Under the pieces are notes generated by a model. That model saw only the letters and a program-made list of their open reading frames with translations. It was not told where the DNA came from and ran no database searches. 64,000 bases of DNA. Origin: Subtercola boreus. GTDB taxonomy: Bacteria; Actinomycetota; Actinomycetes; Actinomycetales; Microbacteriaceae. Shown in pieces: positions 15,888 to 25,142 of this stretch. Every line of letters begins with the position of its first letter. The stretch's first letter is position 1. The DNA lies in the NCBI RefSeq assembly GCF_006716115.1, contig NZ_VFOO01000002.1, positions 62,001-126,000 of the forward strand, in the 5' to 3' direction. A program made the translations under genes and the position numbers.

Positions 15888-17782
15888 GGCAAGATCTCCA
15901 CGTTCACCGGGTCGGTGGTGCGTCCGGCGCGGGAGGCGGTGTGCCAGAGTTTGTTGGTGTCGTTGACCTCCATCTCCGCCTGCGTCAGTTCCACCCGGAT
16001 AGGGATACCGGGCCGGCCGCCGACTTTGATCAGGAACCGGCCGCGGCCGGGAGGCTCTGCCTCGTGCCCGGAGACCGGGTCCCATGCGGGTGGGTCCTGC
16101 CAGGACGTAAGCATCGACTGCTCCGCCAAGGAAAGAGGTACGGCGGAGGTGAGCAGGGGCATTTCCGCGCCCGGTAGGCCGCCGCAGACGACCATCCCGG
16201 AGCGTTCCACGAACCCCTTGGCCTTCATCTGATCCTCCGTCGACGCCAACGAGAGAAGGTCGGACATGGTGTGCGAGATCATCGCGAGCCCAACCCCGCG
16301 AGCACGGTTCAGCCGGGTGAGGGCATCGACGCGGTCGACCATGCCACGTCCTGCGCGGAGGGCGCGCCAGAGCTCGTCCAGGATCACGAAGTAGTGCCGT
16401 CTCGGTTCCAGACCGGCGTCCGCTAGCGCGGCGGCGACGTTCACGGTTCCGAACCCCGCCGACCAGCAGGCGAGCAGGATCGCGGCTTGCAGGTCGCCTT
16501 CGGAGTCATCGATCGAGGACACGTCATACACAACAGGCCGGTCCCTGCGCATGGGTGTCGTGGTCTGCTGGGAGAACACTTCCCCCAGCCGCCCGCCGGT
16601 CGTGAGTCCGATAAGGGACGCTTCGAGGTTCTCGGTGATGGCTTTGTACCGGGTGAGGTCGCCGCGGTCCAGGGCCACCTGTCGGATCTGGTCCGGGGCC
16701 TCCTGGATGACCCGGAGCAGGTCAGCGAGCACGGGAACACCGTCGTGGGTTTCATCGAGGTATTTCAACGCCCGGTCGATGATCGTTTCCTCCCGGTCGG
16801 TTGGCGGCTCCGACCTCAGGATGGTGAGGAGTGCGGCGATCATGGTGTGTCGGCGGCCGTGCGCGTCCGCGAGGACCTGGTTGGCGAGGCGTTGCAGCTT
16901 CGCTGCACGCACACGTTCCCCGGTTGCCTCCCCCAGCAGCCGGTGGGTCTCTGCAGGGCTGGTCCCGGAGGTGGCCTGAGCTATCAGCGCGTCAGACAGG
17001 AGGAGAGCATCCTTGCTGGCGGTTGCGAGTCGGGCGGCGGCGTGGTGCGCTTCGCCAGGGTCAAGGATGTTCAGATACCCCCGGCCACGGCCAAGGGTGA
17101 TGACCTGCCCGTCGAGCGCCCGGATGAGGTCCACGTAGTCCGGTTTCAAGTCCCCGAGTACAAGCGGCAGAGTGCCGTACCCGGCAAGCCCAGCAGCCAT
17201 CCGGCGGGTGAGGGAGGATTTTCCGAGACCGGGCAGGCTGAGCACGAACATGGAAGGGTTGGAAATTAGGCGCGCGCGCCTAAACCACGAGATCGGGTCG
17301 CAGCACACCGACGCCCCCGTGGCCAAATTCTTGCCCAAGGGTACGCCGATCATCGGCGTTCCGGTGCCGACGGAGAACGGGTACAGCCCGCACACCTGCA
17401 CCGTCGTCGCCCGGAACTCATCCGCCGGTTGAATGCTCACAGCCTGCCCGCCACCACGACCCAGCCATCCCGTGGCCGTCGGCCGAAGCGGCCGCTTCGG
17501 CGAGGCCTTCCGGACGGCCTTTTTCTTGCCGCCCGCGTGCGGAATCCGGCGCGCCTTCTTCACCCGCTTCGTGACCTTCTCCCGCGCCAACGGGGAACAA
17601 GCCACCAGAGTGGCTCGGGCAGTCGCCGTCTCACCTTTTGCTACAGCCCTCGCCCCGGTTGAGTCCTCAGGCGGCAGGACACCGCTCAGGGGGTCAGGCT
17701 CCGCCGGAACAAAGCCGTCCGGGAAACCTTCTACGGACATGTGGTGGTCGTGGTGGGTGCGGGTTTTGGATGTGTCGTTCAT
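15884..17782 (-). CDS. VirB4-like conjugation ATPase
   Basis: A 632-residue ATPase. ATG 17782 has a GGAGG site; a longer reading to 17839 lacks one. The first 110 residues are basic and low-complexity (TKRVKKARRI, KKKAVRKASPKRPLR). Then come Walker A LPGLGKSSL (183-191), GDLKPDYVDLIRALDGQVITLGRG (about 210-233), and Walker B YFVILDELWRAL (464-475) with an SHTM sensor motif. This is the C-terminal motor half of VirB4; the adjacent SCO6880 protein supplies the membrane half in actinobacterial systems. It drives assembly and substrate transport. Confidence 0.9.
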   Translation of the reverse strand: MNDTSKTRTHHDHHMSVEGFPDGFVPAEPDPLSGVLPPEDSTGARAVAKGETATARATLVACSPLAREKVTKRVKKARRIPHAGGKKKAVRKASPKRPLRPTATGWLGRGGGQAVSIQPADEFRATTVQVCGLYPFSVGTGTPMIGVPLGKNLATGASVCCDPISWFRRARLISNPSMFVLSLPGLGKSSLTRRMAAGLAGYGTLPLVLGDLKPDYVDLIRALDGQVITLGRGRGYLNILDPGEAHHAAARLATASKDALLLSDALIAQATSGTSPAETHRLLGEATGERVRAAKLQRLANQVLADAHGRRHTMIAALLTILRSEPPTDREETIIDRALKYLDETHDGVPVLADLLRVIQEAPDQIRQVALDRGDLTRYKAITENLEASLIGLTTGGRLGEVFSQQTTTPMRRDRPVVYDVSSIDDSEGDLQAAILLACWSAGFGTVNVAAALADAGLEPRRHYFVILDELWRALRAGRGMVDRVDALTRLNRARGVGLAMISHTMSDLLSLASTEDQMKAKGFVERSGMVVCGGLPGAEMPLLTSAVPLSLAEQSMLTSWQDPPAWDPVSGHEAEPPGRGRFLIKVGGRPGIPIRVELTQAEMEVNDTNKLWHTASRAGRTTDPVNVEILP

Positions 17783-17880
17783 AGTGAGCCTCCAACAAGG
17801 CGTTGTCCGGTGAAGATGTGGTTGACCGCCCACCGGCACCGGGCTCGTGAGCGACGGTGCCGGAGGATAAGGGGCGCCGG

Positions 17881-19398
17881 TCAGAGCGCTTCCCTGACTT
17901 CGTTCGGGATCCGCAGATGCCGCGGCAGGATCAGCCCAAGTGGGAGTGCGGCCGCGAACGCGGAGTCTTGCGACCCGAATGCTGGCCGCATCCGAAGCCT
18001 TGCCGCCGCGGTCAGGGAGTCAATCGCCGCGCGTGCGTCCGCCTCGTGCGCCTGGTCGGTCGTGGTTGCGGTGACGATGAGGCCGAAGTTCATCAGCCCC
18101 GCCCCAGACGCCTCCTCCGAAGCCGTCGCCTGAGCGGAGCGGGTAGAGAGTGTCGAGCGTGCGGTGGGTTTGGTTGAGGCGGTGCTGTTGAACTGCGCCG
18201 CATTCAGATCCGCCTCTACCAAGGCTGCAGCGCGGGCCGGGTCGATAGGTCGGTACAGCAGTGTCACGCGTTTGCGCGCAATGTCACGGTGCGGCGCCAG
18301 GAGGCGGGCGAGGATCCCGGACTGCACGACACCTCGAGGCGGGCTCGTCATCGTCCACGACGTCGACACCGCCCCGTCATGCCGGTACGAGTCCCAGTGC
18401 GCCTCTGCCGAGGCGGGCCCGACATCCGTCCACGTCAGGTCCGCGGTATCTCCCGCCGCTTTCGCCTGATCGATCAGCAACGCCGCGGCCGGGTCGTATG
18501 CCACCCGGATGACTTCGCAGAGCTCCTGCGCCCCGAGCGGCCGGGCAGCACCGGCACCGGTGGACGCAAGACTGGACGTGAGCCCGGGGATGCGGGCGGC
18601 GAGATCGGTCGCTACTTCTGCGGCGTTTCGCCTTTTCCCACCGATCCGTGACGTTGCCGAGAACGTAAGTGCGATGTAGGCGCGGATCGTGGCGGACCCG
18701 ACCGGGTAGGACTGCATCACTTCCGTAAGCATCGCCCGGGCGAACTCGGGTGCGTCAGGGTCCATGGACCCTTCCACTTCTCCGCGGAGCCGGGTTCCGG
18801 TGTCGGGTGCGGTCTCGATCGTGACCGATGCCGCCTCGATCCCGGGTTCGTCGCCGAGGTTCGAGAGCCAAATGCCGTATTCCGCGACCTGGTTGTTGAC
18901 CTGCTCCTGATCCACCAAAGCGGCACCGTCCGGCTCGGTTGCGAGAACGATCGTGAAGTGCCGGGTCGCGGGGGTGCTGATCAGCGCGAACCGGCGGCCG
19001 TGTGAGTCGTCCCACTCGGTGAGCTGCGATGCGGCGGCAAGGCCAGGGAGTTGGAACGTGCCCCACTTCGCCCGGCCGACGGGGCCGGATCGGTAGACGT
19101 TTGCTCCTTTGAATTTGGTGCGTAGCCAATTCACCCGGACGACCGTCCTTCCCAGGGCTGATTGCCCGTGTTTGTCTTTCACTGAAACGGTGAGCAGCAC
19201 CGCGCCGAAGATGCCTGCGACCATGAGCGCCGGGCCGAGCCCTGCGAACATGGACGCGACGATCGCGGCGACTATGCCTACGAACATGACGATCGTGGCC
19301 AACTGGCCCAGCCCGCCCAATCCTGCGGTTTGGGGTTTCCGCCAGTTGCCGTAGGTGCGTGGTGCGGTGACCGGCGGGGTGGCTGTTGTTGTGGTCAT
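17881..19398 (-). CDS. SCO6880-family conjugation protein
   Basis: A 505-residue protein of the SCO6880 family, named after a Streptomyces coelicolor homologue and found beside VirB4-like ATPases in actinobacterial transfer systems. Two helices (about 32-50 and 54-73) anchor it; then the typical RTYGNWRKPQTAGLG start, VNWLRTKFKGANVYRSGPVG, and a long soluble part ending LPLGLILPRHLRIPNEVREAL. It resembles the N-terminal half of VirB4 and probably contacts the inner-membrane platform. Three bases separate it from the TrbL-like gene upstream; 98 bases follow before the VirB4-like start. Confidence 0.9.
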   Translation of the reverse strand: MTTTTATPPVTAPRTYGNWRKPQTAGLGGLGQLATIVMFVGIVAAIVASMFAGLGPALMVAGIFGAVLLTVSVKDKHGQSALGRTVVRVNWLRTKFKGANVYRSGPVGRAKWGTFQLPGLAAASQLTEWDDSHGRRFALISTPATRHFTIVLATEPDGAALVDQEQVNNQVAEYGIWLSNLGDEPGIEAASVTIETAPDTGTRLRGEVEGSMDPDAPEFARAMLTEVMQSYPVGSATIRAYIALTFSATSRIGGKRRNAAEVATDLAARIPGLTSSLASTGAGAARPLGAQELCEVIRVAYDPAAALLIDQAKAAGDTADLTWTDVGPASAEAHWDSYRHDGAVSTSWTMTSPPRGVVQSGILARLLAPHRDIARKRVTLLYRPIDPARAAALVEADLNAAQFNSTASTKPTARSTLSTRSAQATASEEASGAGLMNFGLIVTATTTDQAHEADARAAIDSLTAAARLRMRPAFGSQDSAFAAALPLGLILPRHLRIPNEVREAL

Positions 19399-19401
19399 GG
19401 G

Positions 19402-20982
19402 TTAGCTCCCGTTCTCGTTACTGCCTGTCGCGTCAGCGGTCGCCGCTTTCACAGCGCCCGCTGCCGCTTTCGCGCCGTCCGCGACTTTTCCAGCAGCCGC
19501 GACGCCGATACCTACCGGCCCAGCCGCCGCCGCAGCGCCACCGGCAGCCGCGCCCCCGGCCGCGGCTCCGCCGCCAGCGGCTGAGCCGCTACTTGCAGCG
19601 CCGCTCGCGACCGAACCGCCACCAGCCGCAGCGCCACCCGACCCGGTGGCCGGCGAGAAGCCACCCTTCGCACCGGCGGCGGACGCACCGCTACCCGAAG
19701 GGCCATCCGTATTGCCGGCACCGCCACTGCTGCTACCGCCGCTGTTGCTTGCGCGGATAGCACCGGTGGCCAGCTCACCGGCCCCACCGATCGCTGCCGC
19801 ACCGAGTAGCAGCCCGGCTCCCCCTCCCCCGCCACTGCCAACGGAGGAGACGGCGGGGATCATGAACCGCATCAGCGCCGGTAGAGCGATGAGGGCGATG
19901 AGCATGAGCGCGAGCCCGGTGACGATCTGGAACAGACCCGTCCCGTCGGATTTGAACAGGTCCGTGCCGGTCATCCGGAACGCGGTCGCGTAGACGATCG
20001 CGGCGGCGGGTTTGTAGAGGATGAACGCGATCGTCCACGCCAGCACCTTCTTGAACCATTGCCGGCCGATTTCGGTGTTCGTGAACGACGCCGCGATCGG
20101 GAAGATCCCTGCGAGGAGGACGAGCATCGCACCGCGGAACACCATCAGAGCGATCTGGATGTACGTCATCAGCACAGCGAGAAGCCCCATCAGGAACAGG
20201 CCGATCAGGCCGATAGGTGAAAGGGTCGTCAGGCCGATCATGGCGGCGACGTTGGTGCCGAAGCAGTTCGATTCCCCGTTCGTCACATCACAGTTCGTTG
20301 CGCTGTTGAGGATCGAAACGGAGAACTCATCCCCTGCGACCGTTGCCAACCGGATCACGACCAGCCCAGCACCCGCGACGGCGATCAGGGTGAAGATCCC
20401 GCCCATGAGTTCCTTCAGCGGGGTGGCGCGTTGCGTCCACGCCATCCGTGCGGCAGCAATCAGGATCGACAGAATCGCAAGGCCCGCGGTGTACCACTCC
20501 AGGTGTTGTTGCACCCAGCCGACGATCGAGGAGGCGTTGCTGCCGCGCATGGCTTGGGGCAGGAACCCGGCGACCAGGGCGGAGGCGGAGGAGAGCAGCA
20601 CGACGGCTATCAGGATGATCCCGAGCCTGCCGAGGTGGGCTTCGCCATCCCCGTGCCGGCGGCGGCTTGCCATCATCACGCCTGCCGCGATCAGCGACAC
20701 AACCGCGATACCCGCCCCCACCCAAGTGACGTAGCCGAGGATCTGTTCGAACGCCGCCGACCCGGCAGGGACCCCGCCGCCGTCTGAGCTTCCGCCGCCG
20801 TCAACGACCGTCACCGGGGACGGGACCCGCACCCACAGGGTGCCAAGAGACGCGAGAGCTTTCCCGAACCCTTCGAAGATGTTGTTCACGAACTGTTGCA
20901 GTGCGTCGTTGGAGGCTTTGGAGATGACATCTCCGACTCCTTCTCCGACTCCGCAGAGGATGTCGCCGAAATCGCATGCCAT
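19402..20982 (-). CDS. TrbL/VirB6-like polytopic conjugation protein
   Basis: A 526-residue membrane protein. Residues about 75-400 hold some eight or nine hydrophobic segments with the TrbL-like core (IALMVFRGAMLVLLAGIFPIAASF, WFKKVLAWTIAFILYKPAAAIVYA). The last 125 residues are a Gly/Ala/Ser low-complexity tail, common in these proteins. TrbL/VirB6 proteins form the inner-membrane channel. Its start is one base upstream of the stop of the previous operon gene region, so it is closely coupled. Confidence 0.88.
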   Translation of the reverse strand: MACDFGDILCGVGEGVGDVISKASNDALQQFVNNIFEGFGKALASLGTLWVRVPSPVTVVDGGGSSDGGGVPAGSAAFEQILGYVTWVGAGIAVVSLIAAGVMMASRRRHGDGEAHLGRLGIILIAVVLLSSASALVAGFLPQAMRGSNASSIVGWVQQHLEWYTAGLAILSILIAAARMAWTQRATPLKELMGGIFTLIAVAGAGLVVIRLATVAGDEFSVSILNSATNCDVTNGESNCFGTNVAAMIGLTTLSPIGLIGLFLMGLLAVLMTYIQIALMVFRGAMLVLLAGIFPIAASFTNTEIGRQWFKKVLAWTIAFILYKPAAAIVYATAFRMTGTDLFKSDGTGLFQIVTGLALMLIALIALPALMRFMIPAVSSVGSGGGGGAGLLLGAAAIGGAGELATGAIRASNSGGSSSGGAGNTDGPSGSGASAAGAKGGFSPATGSGGAAAGGGSVASGAASSGSAAGGGAAAGGAAAGGAAAAAGPVGIGVAAAGKVADGAKAAAGAVKAATADATGSNENGS

Positions 20983-20983
20983 G

Positions 20984-21709
20984 TCAGATGCCCGCCCACG
21001 GTGTGTATCCGCCGAGGCTCTGCAGCGCGGAAGGAGGGAAAGGTGAAGTGCCGTCGTCGGCAGATGAGATTTTCCAGTCGCCGTCCAGCCATACGGCGGC
21101 CGCGGGGACTGAGACCAGCTGACCGGTGTTTGTCCGCCACGCGAGATCGACAGTGACTGCCGACCCGTCGTAGGAGAGGACTTTGAAGCCAGCGATCTGC
21201 GCGCTCAGTCCCCTGGTCGCTGATGTCGACGTCTTCGCAAGAGCTGCGTCCCGGCCGGGGCCGGGTTCTGCGAGCTGCTCAATCGCGGCTTTCGCGATCC
21301 GGGCGTCGGTGCCGAGCGCCCACCAGTTTGCAATAGCGAACAGCGCACCTTCCGAGGTGTGCGAGTAGCAAGACCGGACACCGTCAGCGCCTGTCACACC
21401 CGGACCGGCGTCTGGTGCGTTCGGTGCAGCGACCGTCCCGATGATGCTCCACTTTGTTGTCGGTGCGGAGGTCAGGGTCGGCGCCGTCTCGTAGCCGGCC
21501 AGCCCGCACACGCTTGCCGCGGCCGGGTCGATCGTCGCGGTGGCGGTGACGCCCGGTGTGGAGGCGGCGACCGGGTTGTTTTGGTCGCCGCCTCCACCCT
21601 GGGAGGTGAATGCGAGCAGAACAGCCGCGCCCGCGAGGGCGCCGACCGTGATCGCGCCGAAGATGAATCCTTTGCGGGTGAATGGGTTTCGCGGTTCTGC
21701 GTCGCTCAT
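20984..21709 (-). CDS. membrane-anchored VirB8-like / NTF2-fold conjugation protein
   Basis: A 241-residue protein: a short cytoplasmic N-terminus, one membrane helix (about 15-33), then a soluble domain. The domain pattern (LFAIANWWALGTDARIAKAAIEQLAEPG ... VTVDLAWRTNTGQLVSVPAAAVWLDGDWKI) resembles NTF2-like folds of VirB8/TcpC and the DUF8175 group. VirB8 proteins act as scaffold of the secretion channel. It sits between the VirB2-like and TrbL-like genes, which fits. Assignment is by architecture and order. Confidence 0.72.
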   Translation of the reverse strand: MSDAEPRNPFTRKGFIFGAITVGALAGAAVLLAFTSQGGGGDQNNPVAASTPGVTATATIDPAAASVCGLAGYETAPTLTSAPTTKWSIIGTVAAPNAPDAGPGVTGADGVRSCYSHTSEGALFAIANWWALGTDARIAKAAIEQLAEPGPGRDAALAKTSTSATRGLSAQIAGFKVLSYDGSAVTVDLAWRTNTGQLVSVPAAAVWLDGDWKISSADDGTSPFPPSALQSLGGYTPWAGI

Positions 21710-21746
21710 GACGTGCCTTTCCTGTGTGTGGGGGTGGGGTGTGCGG

Positions 21747-22061
21747 TTAGGCGCCCATGAGGAAGCCGACGATGGTGAACGCGGCGGAGATGATGATCAC
21801 GCCGACGAGGAGTCGGCCGAGCCAGCCTCCGATTTCTCCGCCTTCACCACGTCTGGCGGAGACGGTCATGGTGACGCCGAGGATGATGAGGCCGACGACG
21901 GCGACGCCGAGGCCGAGCCATTTGGCCCAGCCCATGATCGTGGTGAACGCCTCGAACCCGGGGGGCATGGTGCCGGCGCCGGGGTCGGGTACTGCGCCGT
22001 GGACGGTGACCAGGGCGCCCGCGGTGGTGATGATGTCGCCTGCAGCTACCAGAAGAGACAT
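21747..22061 (-). CDS. VirB2/TrbC-like small membrane protein
   Basis: A 104-residue protein, starting at ATG 22061. Two hydrophobic helices (about 45-66 and 80-102) separated by a short polar loop (SARRGEGGEIGGW) match the pilin-like VirB2/TrbC arrangement, although here no clear signal peptide is visible. In Gram-positive systems such proteins are thought to line the channel rather than form a pilus. The ribosome site is weak. An 80-base gap separates it from the hydrolase gene. Confidence 0.72.
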   Translation of the reverse strand: MSLLVAAGDIITTAGALVTVHGAVPDPGAGTMPPGFEAFTTIMGWAKWLGLGVAVVGLIILGVTMTVSARRGEGGEIGGWLGRLLVGVIIISAAFTIVGFLMGA

Positions 22062-22141
22062 GAGTAGTTCCGTTTCTGTATTTTTGGTTGTCCACCACCG
22101 CGGTCGCGGGGTGAAGAATGTAGGGCCCCGAGGCTTGGGTG

Positions 22142-23248
22142 TTATGGGTTGGCGACGGGGCCGTCGGTGAAGCCGACGTCGAAGTGCAGATGGTTGGTGG
22201 TGTCTTGGAATTGGGTGATGTGGCTGTACGTCGCCGTCCGGCATTGCGCCTGCCCCGCACGAGATCCGGCAGGCACGAGCGGGTCGAGGATCGAGAGCAG
22301 TTTCATGGAGTCCGTGTCGCACCCGGTGAGGCCGTGGCCGTTTAGGGAGTAGAAGTCCACGGCGTGCCCGCCGCCGTTGATCCAGTGCGCGGACTCGGTG
22401 CCTGCGCCTTCGATGGAGCCGGTGCATTGCCGGTTAAGGTCCGAGACGCCGACCTGACCGAAATTGTTCAGCGCGATGGTGATGACCTGCAGGATGCGCA
22501 CGTCGATACCGCAGATGCTCGAGGCGGACCCGTCAGCGACCCCGCGTATCTCGGCGGCGTACCGGTCTTCTGCGAGAACGAGCTTCCCTGCGCCCATCGC
22601 CGCAACTAGGTTCACGGCGAGGGCTTTCGCGTCACCGGAGACAGCGCAGCCCCCTCCCCCGGCACCGGCCGGACTACCGCCGGTCAGGAAGGTCATAATT
22701 GCTACCGCGTCGGCGCGGAACTGTGTGTAGTAGTTCGGGTCTGCGTTGCCCTGCACAGCGTTGATCGTCAAAGACGGGTCCATGCTCTCCCACCCGGCGA
22801 CACCGGGGAGGCGGGCAAAGAAGAGGGACGCCGAGCTGGTCGGGTCCATCCGCTCTGCGACACTCCCCCAGAAGCTCTGCTGCTGGAACAGGCCGATCGA
22901 GTCAGCGACCGACCCGTCAGGGTTGATCGCCCCGTCGCCGTAGTCGAGGTTCCGGAGGGTTGACTCCCCTATCGCCGCCTGGACACCGATGGTTTGCGCG
23001 GCCGCCGGCAGGCCCAGAGTGACGGCCGCGTTCGCGATCAGTGCAGCATTCACGAGCTGGTCATGCGTGTACGCACCAACCGCAGCGTCGGCCGCGATCC
23101 CGTCAACGTTGATCTGAGTGCCCGAACCGACCGTGCAGGCAGACGCGGAATCGCCACCGAAGAAGAGCACCCACATCGACAGCATGACGACTAGGACTGG
23201 GACGAGGACGACGGCGAGAATCCCGATGCCCCCCTTACCGGCGGCCAC
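22142..23248 (-). CDS. conjugation cell-wall hydrolase (transglycosylase-like plus M15-like domain)
   Basis: A 368-residue exported protein with one N-terminal membrane anchor (about 8-30). Residues about 60-190 form a lysozyme-like domain: VQAAIGESTLRNLDYGDGAINPDGS (E95 probably catalytic) and DSIGLFQQQSFWG. Residues about 220-368 contain GGGHAVDFYS and a final NHLHFDVGF, the zinc motifs of M15-type peptidases. Such two-domain enzymes open peptidoglycan for the mating channel in actinobacteria, like VirB1 elsewhere. It overlaps none of its neighbours but is only two bases from the lipoprotein gene. Confidence 0.85.
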   Translation of the reverse strand: MAAGKGGIGILAVVLVPVLVVMLSMWVLFFGGDSASACTVGSGTQINVDGIAADAAVGAYTHDQLVNAALIANAAVTLGLPAAAQTIGVQAAIGESTLRNLDYGDGAINPDGSVADSIGLFQQQSFWGSVAERMDPTSSASLFFARLPGVAGWESMDPSLTINAVQGNADPNYYTQFRADAVAIMTFLTGGSPAGAGGGGCAVSGDAKALAVNLVAAMGAGKLVLAEDRYAAEIRGVADGSASSICGIDVRILQVITIALNNFGQVGVSDLNRQCTGSIEGAGTESAHWINGGGHAVDFYSLNGHGLTGCDTDSMKLLSILDPLVPAGSRAGQAQCRTATYSHITQFQDTTNHLHFDVGFTDGPVANP

Positions 23249-23250
23249 TA

Positions 23251-23775
23251 TCAGTCACCAGCTAACGGAATGACCTGCTCTACCAGCCACGGGTCGGTCA
23301 CCTCTGGGCGGTTGACGTACACGGAGTAGTCACCACTGTCCGTCGGGACGATAACCCGAATGGTGAATGCGCCGTCACCGTCACGTACCCGCGCGTCTCC
23401 GGTCACGGCCCTGCAGGGCACCCTTGCCGGGTCAACGGTTCCGTAAGCCACCGCAGCCGTCTGACTGAGGAACGGGTAGAGGTTATTGATCCACGTCTCG
23501 CGATCGAGGGCTGGGCGGCAGAACGCCGTTACGACGGCAGATGCGATCGAGATTGCTTCAGCCCCGACCTCAGGAGACGTCGGCGGCTGGTCCGCGTCGT
23601 GCGGGACAGACGCTGATGGCGAGACGGACGCGGGTGCCGAGTGCGGCTGTCCCTGTGCCTCCGACGCAATCCCGGGGGTGTTCGCCGTCCGCTCCCCCGC
23701 TTGGGAAGTGCATCCCAACAGTAGGGACGCAAGAACGCCCACAGCAACCAACCGACCAACCCGATTTCGAAGCAT
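23251..23775 (-). CDS. lipoprotein of the conjugation operon
   Basis: A 174-residue lipoprotein. I start at ATG 23775, giving a clean signal sequence with lipobox LLLGC (Cys at about 22); the longer reading from 23865 would bury the signal. After a Ser/Pro-rich linker, the C-terminal 110 residues (AFCRPALDRETWINNLYPFLSQTA ... FTIRVIVPTDSGDYSVYVNR) resemble the NTF2-like extracellular domains of conjugation proteins. First gene of the transfer operon. It may be the Gram-positive counterpart of VirB7 or a VirB8 partner; that is inference. Confidence 0.75.
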   Translation of the reverse strand: MLRNRVGRLVAVGVLASLLLGCTSQAGERTANTPGIASEAQGQPHSAPASVSPSASVPHDADQPPTSPEVGAEAISIASAVVTAFCRPALDRETWINNLYPFLSQTAAVAYGTVDPARVPCRAVTGDARVRDGDGAFTIRVIVPTDSGDYSVYVNRPEVTDPWLVEQVIPLAGD

Positions 23776-23893
23776 TTGTCGGTCCCTTCTACGTACGGCG
23801 AACAACTTGAGCTCAGATGGGCAAAAACCAATATGAGCCTGTCTATCCCTTTTTGACCTAGGCAATAAAGAATTGCCCTACACATCCAGTTTG

Positions 23894-23921
23894 ATTATAG
23901 GTGGCAATTTGTGAATGTCCA
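23894..23921 (-). promoter_or_regulatory. promoter of the conjugation operon
   Basis: On the minus strand TGGACA (complement of 23916-23921), 16 bases, then a perfect TATAAT (complement of 23894-23899). It points into the lipoprotein-to-DUF4913 operon with a leader of about 110 bases. This is the best sigma-70-like promoter I can see in the window. Confidence 0.7.
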
Positions 23922-24090
23922 CGCACAGTCTCTAGACGACATAGGCCATCGAAATAGCGGCCGGATCCCCACGAAACGGCGCAAGTCGGCGCTGCACAGG
24001 GATGGTGGCCGCGGAATAGGTGCCTTCGGCCGACGCATCCTGGGGTGGAACGTCACCCTCTGCAGCCTGGAAAATCGGTAACTTAGTCGA
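23922..24090. other. intergenic region between transfer operon and XRE cassette
   Basis: Divergent intergenic DNA. Apart from the transfer-operon promoter I see no gene and no clear palindrome; the plus-strand gene at 24091 has no obvious Shine-Dalgarno and may be leaderless, with TAACTT about ten bases upstream as a possible -10. Confidence 0.4.
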
Positions 24091-24534
24091 ATGGACAGCT
24101 TCGAGTACCGGAAAGAGCTTGCGAAGCGCGTCAACGCCCTCGTGGTTGTCTACGAATTCGAGACAGAGTCATCCCTCAAATTCGCTACGGTCCAAACTGC
24201 TCTCGATGAGGTCGGCGTCTCCATCAGCCGGCAACGATGGTCCTACATCAAGACTGGTTCAGGGTTCGCGGTGAAAGATCCGGCATTGCTGGAAGCAATC
24301 GCGAAGTTCTTCGGGGCTGATTCGGAATTCCTATTGGACCTCTCATCCCCGCCCGGTGACGAGCTGCAACGGCGCATCGATCACGTCATCCGGCTGCGCC
24401 GCGCAAATGTCGCGAAAGTCGCGACACGAGCGCTCGGGCAGCTCGACCCGGAGCTTGCGGAATCACTCGTCCGAGCTATTGAGGAAAGCGCCGATCCTAG
24501 CGAGTCGCGCAAAACCCTCGACCCGATGGATTAG
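24091..24534 (+). CDS. XRE-like transcriptional regulator
   Basis: A 147-residue protein with the pattern of actinobacterial EspR/BldB-like regulators: a helix-turn-helix spread over residues about 18-75 (LKFATVQTALDEVGVSISRQRWSYIKTGSGFAVKDPALLEAIAKFFGADSEFL) and a C-terminal helical part for dimerisation. It heads a three-gene cassette with an ImmA/IrrE peptidase and a membrane protein, and is divergent from the conjugation operon. In ICEBs1-type elements an XRE repressor and its ImmA antirepressor control transfer genes; the same logic is plausible here. Confidence 0.78.
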   Translation: MDSFEYRKELAKRVNALVVVYEFETESSLKFATVQTALDEVGVSISRQRWSYIKTGSGFAVKDPALLEAIAKFFGADSEFLLDLSSPPGDELQRRIDHVIRLRRANVAKVATRALGQLDPELAESLVRAIEESADPSESRKTLDPMD

Positions 24535-24614
24535 CCAACGCGAGACGCTGGAGTTCTGACGCTCGACCCATTTGCAGCCCTCCCGCACAGTTGCGGAGAG
24601 GTGAGAGGAAAACC

Positions 24615-25142
24615 ATGGACAAGCATGTTGAAAAAGTGCTCGACCAGGTCGGCGCCGCACCCGGCGACGACCTCGAGACAGTCCTTCGGAAAGTCCAGGC
24701 AGTCGTCGGCATGCCGCTGCGCTTGGAGCGGCCGATGCACGAGTGGACCGGCTCAGCGCTCACCGCAGCGATGGCGTTCCACGAGCGCCACATATCGCTC
24801 TTCTACGCACCCCACCGCTCCCTGGTGTACCAACTGCACTGCATCTACCACGAGCTTGGTCACGTCCTTCTGCAGACAGAATGCCGACACATTTCCAAAG
24901 CAGAAATGAGCGCTCTCTCGATCCCCATCGAGGGCGTCATCACGGCCTACGCGCGCAAACTGAATCCAACCGAGACCATTGCCCCACGCAACTTCGACCT
25001 CCACGAAATCGACCGCACCAGACTGACGCCGGCAGCGCGAGACTTCGAAGCAGCTGAAGAGATGGTTGAGAACTTCGCATACGCCCTCGCAGCCCGAATC
25101 CGCGAACGGCCCCTCTCGCGCATGGGCGAGGTCTTCGCTTGA
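24615..25142 (+). CDS. ImmA/IrrE-family zinc metallopeptidase
   Basis: A 175-residue protein with YHELGHVLL: the zinc motif HELGH at 79-83. ATG 24615 follows a GAGAGGAAAA ribosome site. Family members cleave XRE-type repressors (ImmA on ImmR, IrrE on DdrO). Its XRE neighbour is the obvious candidate substrate. The next gene starts at a TTG overlapping its stop codon (TTGA), so translation is coupled to the membrane protein. Confidence 0.88.
   Translation: MDKHVEKVLDQVGAAPGDDLETVLRKVQAVVGMPLRLERPMHEWTGSALTAAMAFHERHISLFYAPHRSLVYQLHCIYHELGHVLLQTECRHISKAEMSALSIPIEGVITAYARKLNPTETIAPRNFDLHEIDRTRLTPAARDFEAAEEMVENFAYALAARIRERPLSRMGEVFA

Noticed and set aside
19402-19780. Gly/Ala/Ser-rich tail of the TrbL-like protein as a frameshift artefact
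   Set aside because: Low-complexity tails of this kind are common in TrbL-like proteins and the frame stays open to a stop directly before the next operon gene.
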